A stretch of DNA of 64,000 nt, taken from Burkholderiales bacterium RIFCSPLOWO2_02_FULL_57_36. Lineage in GTDB: Bacteria; Pseudomonadota; Gammaproteobacteria; Burkholderiales; Burkholderiaceae_D. The notes beneath the pieces were generated by a model. The model made no database searches. It was not told the DNA's origin and worked only from the letters and a program-made list of their open reading frames with translations. A program made the translations under genes and the position numbers. This document shows, one piece after another, positions 58,685 to 64,000 of this stretch (its first letter is position 1; each line of letters begins with the position of its first letter). The stretch covers positions 22,044 to 86,043 of the forward strand of contig MESE01000012.1 in the NCBI GenBank assembly GCA_001770855.1, read 5' to 3'.

Positions 58685-61600
58685 TCATTGGCTAGGCGCC
58701 GCGGCGCCCCCTTGCGCGGCAGCTCTTGCAACGGCGGCAGCAGCCCCTAGTTCGGCAGCCTCCCTCTGCGCAGGCGTCATCGAGGCAGTTGGAGGAGCAG
58801 TGTTGCCATTGGCGCCCGTTGCCGCCGCAGCTCTTGCAGCAGCTGCTGCTGCCCCCAGTTCGGCAGCTTCTCGCTGTGCAGGCGTCCTCGTGTCAACTGG
58901 AGCAGCAGCTTGAGTCCCGGTACCCGTAGCAGCCGGAGTAGAACCCGTGGAATTCGTGGAGCCCGTGGAATTCGTGGAATTCGTGGAATTCGTGGAATTC
59001 GTGGAGCCCGTGGAATTCGCGGAGCCCGTGGAGCCCGTGGAATTCGCGGAGCCCGTGGAGCCCGTGGAGCCCGTGGAACTCGTGGAACTCGTGGAGCCCG
59101 TGGAACTCGTGGAATCCCTACGGCCGTCGGTAGCCGTGGAACCCGTGTTCGGCGTCGCCTCGCGAGGAGCCGTGGCGGAACCCGTGCCGGGACCCGTGGG
59201 TTGATCCTGAGTCTGGTTAGTACTGGAGCCAGAAGATGGGGGGCGCGCCTGAGTCTGGCTAGCACCCGCGCCAGCAGCAGCCCCAGTCGCCGGAGTAGCC
59301 TTGGGAGGTATGGCCCCATGTGTATTCCCGGTGAACTTCGTCCCGAACGAAAAGCCAATATCGTCGACTGTTTTTTCGGCAAATCCGCCCGCCTGCTCGA
59401 TATTTTCCGTTCTCACATCCTTGGTGACATTGGTCAAGACGGTACTGCCATTGGCGCCGCCCGAATCGATCGTCAACGTTCCATTCTTGGACGTAAAGGA
59501 AGCGCCGTCAAACGTTTCTCTATACTCGAGCGAGCCGCCAACAGCATAGTTGCCGCCCTCACCTCTCGTGTCCTCATATCCTGCCGTTTCTTCCTTCGAG
59601 TGGTCCCAATCCGTTCTGTCCGGGCTGGGTGGTGCGCCCATGACGAAATCTTTTACTTGTTTCACTAAGCCTTCGGACTTCGCGGAGTCGGTACCTTTCC
59701 CCTTGCTGGTCGCGCCGGTGGTGGCGTCGAAATTGACCCGGCTGGCATCGATGCTCATGCTGAACGTTGTGCTGTCCGCAGTCCCCACCGTGACGTTGCC
59801 CTCGGTGCTTCGCACGGTAATGTCGCCGTCGGTGGACCCCACCTGGGTTCCCGTGAGTGTCAGATCGCCTTTGGAAACGATCGTGATGCCGCCTTGCGCA
59901 TTCACGCTGCTCCCGGTCTGAACCGCGGTATGGGTAACGGAGGCTGTAGCGCTTAACCCATCACCGCTTCTCACCACACGGGTGGCTGGGTCGCTGGCCG
60001 GGTCGCTGGGTGGGGAGGTGGCTGGGTCGACGCCTGCCTTCGTGTGAGTGGTGGCATCGGTGGTGTTGGTTGACGCGCCGCCTCCTACACCGATGCTACC
60101 CGCGGTTCGGGTACTCTCGGCGGCGGCGAAATTCACGCTCCCGTCGGTGGAGGTGACCGCAATGCTCCCCGCGGCCGCATCCAGTGTGGTGCCTTCGAAT
60201 CGCAGGTCATTCTTGCTGGTAATGCTGATGGCGCCGCCGGTCGCATTGATGCTGCCGATCACGGCTTCATTTCGGGTGTCCTGGCTGGCGGCGATTCCAG
60301 CGTTACCCCATTTCTTGCTGTTTTCTTTTTCAATGGTAGACACCCCCCCATCTGCACCTACTTTGTCCACGCCCCAGTTTTGCCCGTTCACGGACTTGAG
60401 TTGCAGGTCAAAAGATCCCGTGGTCGTCGATCTCACGTCCACGGCATTGGTAAATTGCACGTCGTCCTTGCCATCGATGGTGATGCCGTTGGCCGCCTCC
60501 AGATTCGTGCTCTGCAGGTTCGCCGCGCCGCCTGCCTTGATCGTCAACGCGCCGCCGGAGGTAACGCTGCCGCCCGTGTATCTTGTGGTGGTCATTTCTT
60601 CTTTTGAGAGTCCAATGGTCAGGCCCGAGCATGATCTGTCCTGCACCTGCGACCCCTGACAGACCGCCTGGTTCGAGGTGATGTTGGCGTCGACCTTGAT
60701 GGTGCCGCTATCCTTGGTCCGCTCGTCCGACGCCGCCAGCATGTCTAGTTTCCCACCGACGTCCAACGTGGTATCTCCGGCGCCGGCGATGTTGGTGCCG
60801 ACAAACTTGGCGTCACCGGTGGTGGTGATCTTGATGGCGCCGCCCGCCGCGGTGATCTGGCCGGCCACGTCTGTCGTCCGGCTATCCTCGTTCTTGACTC
60901 GGTCAACCTTGGCGGTCACGCCGAAATCCACTGCCCCGGAGCTACCCATTGCCGCGCCGCCCCATATTTTTGCGTCAACCGCAAGGGTCGTCTTGGTGCC
61001 GGTTTCCGTGTTGGTGGCGGCCGTCATGTCCAGGCTGCCGGCCGATAGGGTGATGCCGTCGCCGGTGGCCGCGGTGGATTCGAGCTTGGTGCCTTCCATC
61101 AGCGTGTTGTTAGTGGACGCGGAGCTGATTCTTCCCGCCTTGATGGTCGACACGACCGCGGTCGTGTAGCTGTAGTCGCTATTTTCCTTGCTGACTTCCA
61201 CACCCATCTCAATACCCGTCGCCGCCTGCGCCTTGACGTTGGCAGTCGCGACTTCGCGCAACGGATCTACCGGGTTCTTCCGGGATGGGTCAAGCCGGGG
61301 CAGCTTGGACTGCTTATCCTTGTCGCTATCCGTCCGGTTATAGCTTGCCGATCCGGTGTCGCCGCTAAGGGGATCGGTCTTGGTGTTGCCATCGGATCGC
61401 CATTCTTGATTTCTATCCACGGAAGCGTCCCCGTCAATCCGTGTCTTGGCAACCCCGCTCGCATAGGCGCCCACCTTTACGGTGGCCTTGGTCTCGTCCA
61501 GACTGCTTGCCTGATAGTTGGAGGCCGCTTTTGACGCAATGGCGCCGGCGCTTTGCGTGAAGTCTTCGGCCGCCTCGAGCGTCGTCCCGACATCGGAAAT

Positions 61601-64000
61601 GATGCTGTCGGCGCCCACGCCGGTGCGGGTGACGCTCCCCGATTTGGACGTGATCGACGAGACGATGGCCGTGTGATCGGTGGTTGTCTTGGTGATGCCG
61701 GAGCCGCTTGCATACCCACCTACTGACGCTCTGGCGTTGCCTTCCAATGTAGCCGCAACGCCGCCGGTGGCCTCTGCCACGCCTGTTTTCTGCTCGGCAT
61801 CTGCGCTAGCAGCTACCCCTTCCACGCTCGCCCGCCCGTAAGCGGATCCGGATGCGTTGATGTCGACCTCGAGCCCTACATAGGTACCCACGCTGTATTT
61901 CTGGACCGTGGACGTGGTGTCGTGGATTTCCTGGGCGGCCGCAAAGCTCATTTCCCTGGCCGTAAGGTCGACATTGTTGTCCCCCGATAAGTCGGAGCCG
62001 ACGACTTTCAGCGTATCGGCCTCGATCTTGAGCTGGTTACCCGCACGGATCGTACTTCCCGCCACGGTGGTATCGGTCTTTGTGTCGGTGGACACCCTGC
62101 CGCGCACCGTTTCGACCTTGGCTTCCAGATTGAGATTGGCGTTGGCAACACCTTCCGCCTCGAAGCCCGCGGTGCCCCCGGCGCCCACCGAGGCATGGGC
62201 AGAGATATCCGCGCTGGCGCTGCCGCTGGCGGACGCGGATGCGTCGCCGGTGAGGCTGATATGCGCACCATAGCGATGGCGCTCGTGATCGGTTGTGGTG
62301 ACGGTGCTTGATTCAGCCCCAAGGATATCAATGGCGTCGGCCTTCAGCGTAACATCGTTCTCCGCGCTGATGTTCGCGCCCTCCAGCGTCAGGGACGCTG
62401 CATTCTTCCCGCCCACGCCGGTGATGGTCACATTGGCGCCATTCAAGGTCGAGCCGGTCCTGGTGATGGTCTCGGTGGTGACGCGGTCCACATTCACGCG
62501 GAGGTAATCGAGGCCGACATTGGCCTCGCCTTTGGCGCCCGTATCCGCGGCGCCGCTTGCCGCGGCCGATGCATTGCCGCTGGCCTCTGACCCCGTATTC
62601 GATCCCCCCACCTGGTCTTGCGTCACGTGTTCGGAGAGGGTGGCCGTCTTGCCGGCGGCATCCGCGCCGGTATACAGGCCGAACTGCTGCGTGGTGGTCT
62701 CCGTCGTCGTAACATCGGTGCTGGTGCCGGCCAGGATGTTGACCGCGTTCGATTCCAGGACGATGTCCTGTTTCACGTCGACGGTGGCGCCCACGATGTT
62801 GATGCTGTCGCTGCCTTTGACCGTGAGACTGTTGCCGAAGCTCAGCTTGGGCGCCACGCTGGTGCTCTTGATCTGGCTGTCGACCTGGACCGTTTTCTGG
62901 TACAGCGTCAAGCCGGTGCCTTCCACGTGGTCCGTTTGGCCGGTGGTTTCGTCGTACGACTTGTTGCCGGCCCGGTGTCCGGTGGTGCTTGCGCCGACAT
63001 CTTCGAACTGGCCGTATTGCGATCCGTCATAGGCCGGATTGTTCTTCAGATCCCCTTCGTTGCCGTACGCGATCACGTTTCCATCTGCGTCGTACTTTGT
63101 CTCTTCGTTCAAGTCGCCCAGGAACAGCCGCTTTTCGTCTTCTTCGAGGATCGGCTTGTACTCGCGGCTCACATCCACCCGGTCTTCCGCCGCCACGTCC
63201 GCGCCCGGAGTTTTCCCCATGAACGTTTTGGTGGTCACGGTCTCGGTCTTCGAATATTCGTCATGCGCTTCGAGGATGTTGACGTTCTTCGCCTCCATCG
63301 TGCCGCTGCCGCTGGCGGTAATGTCCGAACCCCGGATCGTGATGTCCTTGTTGGTTGCCGACATCGTCAGGTTGCCCGACCCCTCCTTCGTGCCGCTGAC
63401 CGTAATCGACGAGCCCACGTTGGTGCCGGTGAACTCATCGATGACGGTTTCGATATTGCCCCATACGGCGCCGTCGACGCCCAACCCCCTCTCCTCCGTT
63501 GCGGTACGCGTCTGGACCGAGTCTTGCCGGGCGAGCACTTTCAACTCGCCTTCGGTCGCGGTCAGCGCCGCGTTGCCGTCCTCGACAAGGACATCGGTGC
63601 CTGCCAGCGTAATATCGTTGCCGGCCGTGACGCTGAGGTCGCCGCCGGCGACCGTCAGGCCGGACTTGATCTGCTCCTTCGTGATGGTCGTGGTCTCGCC
63701 TCTTTTTTCCGCGTTCTGACTCGTGCCGGCGGTGTTCTTCTTGGACTGCTGCGTCTCCGCGGTCTTGTTTTCAACCGTGTCGAACGTGATGTCGCCACCG
63801 GCAGTCAGACTGGCGCCGGTGCCGGCGCTGATCTGTGCGCCGGTGACGGTGATGTCCTTGTTCGCATCGAGGTCGAGTTTTCCGGTGGAGGAAATGCCCG
63901 CGGTTTTGCCGATCACCGTGTGGTACAGCGCGTACACCGGCTGCTCCACGAGCTTGTAGACAACCTGGCCATTCTCATCCAGTTTCGGCTGGCCGTTTTC
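58685..64000 (-). CDS. FhaB-like hemagglutinin-repeat protein, C-terminal part (5' end outside window)
   Basis: Open to the window edge: 17 further codons precede the first in-window GTG at 63949, so at least 1,771 residues are present and the start is outside. Body of hemagglutinin-type beta-helix repeats ([33 protein letters not shown] and many similar). A pair of Cys near 60625-60665 ([12 protein letters not shown]) is unusual. The last 330 residues differ: a Gln/Ser/Thr-rich linker, an 18-fold (N/G/S)ST triplet stretch, then two 36-residue repeats beginning [11 protein letters not shown]. There is no recognisable toxin domain or VENN motif, so it is unlike contact-dependent inhibition proteins in this part. 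Its own TpsB must be elsewhere or it shares the one at 56372. Confidence 0.9.
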   Translation of the reverse strand, partial: ENGQPKLDENGQVVYKLVEQPVYALYHTVIGKTAGISSTGKLDLDANKDITVTGAQISAGTGASLTAGGDITFDTVENKTAETQQSKKNTAGTSQNAEKRGETTTITKEQIKSGLTVAGGDLSVTAGNDITLAGTDVLVEDGNAALTATEGELKVLARQDSVQTRTATEERGLGVDGAVWGNIETVIDEFTGTNVGSSITVSGTKEGSGNLTMSATNKDITIRGSDITASGSGTMEAKNVNILEAHDEYSKTETVTTKTFMGKTPGADVAAEDRVDVSREYKPILEEDEKRLFLGDLNEETKYDADGNVIAYGNEGDLKNNPAYDGSQYGQFEDVGASTTGHRAGNKSYDETTGQTDHVEGTGLTLYQKTVQVDSQIKSTSVAPKLSFGNSLTVKGSDSINIVGATVDVKQDIVLESNAVNILAGTSTDVTTTETTTQQFGLYTGADAAGKTATLSEHVTQDQVGGSNTGSEASGNASAAASGAADTGAKGEANVGLDYLRVNVDRVTTETITRTGSTLNGANVTITGVGGKNAASLTLEGANISAENDVTLKADAIDILGAESSTVTTTDHERHRYGAHISLTGDASASASGSASADISAHASVGAGGTAGFEAEGVANANLNLEAKVETVRGRVSTDTKTDTTVAGSTIRAGNQLKIEADTLKVVGSDLSGDNNVDLTAREMSFAAAQEIHDTTSTVQKYSVGTYVGLEVDINASGSAYGRASVEGVAASADAEQKTGVAEATGGVAATLEGNARASVGGYASGSGITKTTTDHTAIVSSITSKSGSVTRTGVGADSIISDVGTTLEAAEDFTQSAGAIASKAASNYQASSLDETKATVKVGAYASGVAKTRIDGDASVDRNQEWRSDGNTKTDPLSGDTGSASYNRTDSDKDKQSKLPRLDPSRKNPVDPLREVATANVKAQAATGIEMGVEVSKENSDYSYTTAVVSTIKAGRISSASTNNTLMEGTKLESTAATGDGITLSAGSLDMTAATNTETGTKTTLAVDAKIWGGAAMGSSGAVDFGVTAKVDRVKNEDSRTTDVAGQITAAGGAIKITTTGDAKFVGTNIAGAGDTTLDVGGKLDMLAASDERTKDSGTIKVDANITSNQAVCQGSQVQDRSCSGLTIGLSKEEMTTTRYTGGSVTSGGALTIKAGGAANLQSTNLEAANGITIDGKDDVQFTNAVDVRSTTTGSFDLQLKSVNGQNWGVDKVGADGGVSTIEKENSKKWGNAGIAASQDTRNEAVIGSINATGGAISITSKNDLRFEGTTLDAAAGSIAVTSTDGSVNFAAAESTRTAGSIGVGGGASTNTTDATTHTKAGVDPATSPPSDPASDPATRVVRSGDGLSATASVTHTAVQTGSSVNAQGGITIVSKGDLTLTGTQVGSTDGDITVRSTEGNVTVGTADSTTFSMSIDASRVNFDATTGATSKGKGTDSAKSEGLVKQVKDFVMGAPPSPDRTDWDHSKEETAGYEDTRGEGGNYAVGGSLEYRETFDGASFTSKNGTLTIDSGGANGSTVLTNVTKDVRTENIEQAGGFAEKTVDDIGFSFGTKFTGNTHGAIPPKATPATGAAAGAGASQTQARPPSSGSSTNQTQDQPTGPGTGSATAPREATPNTGSTATDGRRDSTSSTGSTSSTSSTGSTGSTGSANSTGSTGSANSTGSTNSTNSTNSTNSTGSTNSTGSTPAATGTGTQAAAPVDTRTPAQREAAELGAAAAAARAAAATGANGNTAPPTASMTPAQREAAELGAAAAVARAAAQGGAAAPSQ
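58724..58885 (-). repeat. Two copies of a 108-bp (36-residue) repeat at the FhaB-like C-terminus
   Basis: Copies at 58724-58777 and 58832-58885 mark an exact 108-base spacing. Each codes [15 protein letters not shown] followed by an Ala-rich helix. Probably a recent duplication forming an Ala-rich helical tail end. Confidence 0.75.
58942..59112 (-). repeat. 9-bp tandem repeat coding (N/G/S)-Ser-Thr
   Basis: About 19 units of a 9-base repeat (GTGGAATTC or GTGGAGCCC on the plus strand) within the FhaB-like gene. Each unit codes Asn/Gly/Ser-Ser-Thr or Ala-Asn-like variants. Seven units read N-S-T, the sequon of HMW1C-type N-glycosylation. Change in copy number keeps the reading frame. Confidence 0.85.

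Noticed and set aside
58942..59204. Short tandem repeats considered as a CRISPR array
   Set aside because: Units of 9 bases with no spacers; they code a tripeptide repeat in frame.
59300..63959. Several plus-strand frames opposite the FhaB-like gene, rich in Ser, Val and Pro
   Set aside because: Shadows of the repeat body; the minus strand is one unbroken frame with clear hemagglutinin repeats.

Overview
The window looks like the chromosome of a Betaproteobacterium of the Burkholderiales, probably near Oxalobacteraceae (Herminiimonas/Noviherbaspirillum-like). This is an inference from overall protein resemblance, the block scpB-rluB / rimP-nusA-infB-rbfA-truB and a beta-alanine:pyruvate-type aminotransferase. 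No rRNA or species marker is present.

Layout. (1) 1-14.2 kb is a stress and signalling region: the end of a family 2 glycosyltransferase, a PRC-barrel protein, a polytopic membrane protein, a hemerythrin, a DUF421 protein, a second glycosyltransferase, a large four-PAS hybrid histidine kinase, an NtrC-type response regulator, two low-complexity lipoproteins in tandem, a receiver-less sigma-54 activator and a gsp39/YghA-type dehydrogenase. A good sigma-54 promoter candidate lies before the first lipoprotein gene. (2) 14.5-29.5 kb is housekeeping: dusA, an aminotransferase, an EamA transporter, and on the minus strand initiator tRNA, scpB, rluB, a terminator, then rimP-nusA-infB-rbfA-truB-typA. 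(3) 29.6-34.1 kb holds a NUDIX hydrolase, a lipoprotein HtrA-like protease, a DUF2269 membrane protein overlapping an epimerase-DoxX-like fusion, and a small membrane protein. (4) 34.1-47.3 kb is a metal and sulfur stress block: a Cu-type P-ATPase with two small partners, a six-gene heavy-metal RND efflux operon, a DsrE-like protein divergent from an ArsR-rhodanese fusion regulator, and an MFS transporter. (5) 47.4-64 kb is a surface-protein region: a NarX/NarL-like two-component pair, a prolyl-4-hydroxylase-like oxygenase, a 162-bp palindromic mobile-element-like sequence, a complete two-partner-secretion adhesin with its outer-membrane transporter, and the C-terminal part (over 1,770 residues) of a second FhaB-like protein on the opposite strand.

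How the parts may work together. The two sigma-54 activators and the sigma-54 promoter suggest a regulated envelope module built around the two Gly/Ser/Thr-rich lipoproteins. The metal block combines inner-membrane export (P-ATPase) with trans-envelope export (RND system). In the last region the hydroxylase, the adhesin and its transporter are in one direction behind the palindromic element, so the oxygenase could act on the adhesin or be co-regulated with it. That link is inferred only from position.
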